A stretch of 5,537 nt of DNA from an uncultured Collinsella sp. (GTDB lineage: Bacteria; Actinomycetota; Coriobacteriia; Coriobacteriales; Coriobacteriaceae), in contig CABMPS010000133.1 in NCBI GenBank assembly GCA_902388545.1, positions 1 through 5,537 of the forward strand, given 5' to 3'. Position 1 is the stretch's first letter. Each line of letters starts with the position of its first letter. Below, piece by piece: positions 5,299 to 5,537 of this stretch. Below the pieces are notes generated by a model. It was not told where the DNA came from and did no database searches. It worked only from the letters and a program-made list of their open reading frames with translations. A program made the position numbers and the translations under genes.

Positions 5299-5303
5299 AG
5301 GAT
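5298..5303 (+). promoter_or_regulatory. Promoter -10 for fucO (putative)
   Basis: TAGGAT in the context GCGTTAGGAT resembles the GGTTACAAT type -10 seen upstream of ygiQ. It overlaps the AAAGCGTT operator half-site by one base, and a T-rich tract precedes it. TTGACG at 5263-5268 is a good -35 hexamer but lies 29 bp away, too far to pair with it. The leader would be about 50 nt. Confidence 0.35.
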
Positions 5304-5313
5304 GGGACTCATA

Positions 5314-5340
5314 GCGTGGGGCGTAATGGGTGCCCCGCAC
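5314..5340 (+). other. Leader hairpin upstream of the fucO ribosome binding site
   Basis: GTGGGGC (5316-5322) pairs with GCCCCGC (5332-5338), seven pairs including one U-G, plus G5314-C5340 beyond one mismatch, around a 9-nt loop. It ends five bases before GGGAGG (5346-5351). It is likely a 5' stabilising structure; no T-run follows, so termination is unlikely. Confidence 0.45.
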
Positions 5341-5357
5341 ACGATGGGAGGCTATCA

Positions 5358-5537
5358 ATGGCTAATCGTTTCGTTCTCAATACCATCTCTTATCATGGTT
5401 CCGGCGCCATCAAGGAGATCCCCGGTGAGCTCCAGCGTCGCGGCTACAAGAAGATCTTCGTCTGCTCCGACCCCGATTTGGTTAAGTTTGGCGTTACCGC
5501 TAAGGTGACCGACGAGCTCGACGCCGCCGGCATCGCT
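5358..5537 (+). CDS. fucO: Lactaldehyde reductase, iron-dependent alcohol dehydrogenase (5' part only)
   Basis: The first 60 residues of a group III (iron-containing) alcohol dehydrogenase are present; the gene runs off the window end. MANRFVLN, the GAIKEIPGEL-RRGYKKIFV pattern and VTAKVTDELDAAGIA follow E. coli FucO closely (MANRMILN, RRGYQKALIV, VVAKVTDKMDAAGLA). FucO reduces L-lactaldehyde to 1,2-propanediol with NADH in anaerobic fucose and rhamnose breakdown. Only the N-terminal Rossmann-like region is visible; the GGGS cofactor motif and iron ligands lie beyond the edge. ATG 5358 has GGGAGG at 5346-5351 with a 6-nt gap. Codons are strongly C-ending for Ile, Phe, Asp and Lys-AAG, which suggests high expression. 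Related dehydrogenases of the family are the main alternative. Confidence 0.82.
   Translation, partial: MANRFVLNTISYHGSGAIKEIPGELQRRGYKKIFVCSDPDLVKFGVTAKVTDELDAAGIA

Overview
The window reads as a piece of a high-GC, gene-dense bacterial chromosome. Protein style (YgiQ-type radical SAM protein, CPBP protease, YoaK/DUF1275 protein, FucO-like dehydrogenase), GC-ending codons, strong GGAGG-type ribosome binding sites and extended -10 promoters suggest an anaerobic gut actinobacterium of the Coriobacteriia, most likely Collinsella. That assignment is inference from style; no marker gene settles it.

Layout. Positions 1-665 (+) hold the end of an ABC transporter locus. The ATPase domain is complete from Walker A onward, but its first strand lies in a different reading frame, so the gene appears frameshifted near 205-214. 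Positions 666-1081 (+) carry a 34-nt repeat, a promoter with 10-bp-phased AATAC repeats, a leader with a perfect 12-bp inverted repeat, and a 66-aa RelB/DinJ-like antitoxin without a toxin partner. A second copy of the 34-nt repeat (1083-1116) precedes the promoter and gene of a CPBP membrane protease (1165-2076, +). That gene meets a YgiQ-family radical SAM gene (2073-4217, -) tail to tail, and both stop codons share one CTAG. The ygiQ start is followed, going right, by a divergent intergenic region of about 256 bp containing a perfect 12-bp dyad with the same CTCCGTCCC core as the 34-nt repeats. Next come a YoaK-like DUF1275 membrane protein (4474-5190, +) with a clear intrinsic terminator, a LacI-type operator region, and the first 60 codons of fucO (lactaldehyde reductase), cut by the window end.

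The genes do not form one pathway; most look like single-gene units with their own promoters. The unusual content is between the genes: a small family of hairpin-forming elements sharing a CTCCRTCCC core, each just upstream of a promoter and oriented with the downstream gene; a dense putative operator in front of an orphan antitoxin; and a two-site palindromic operator before fucO. No complete new multi-gene system is visible.
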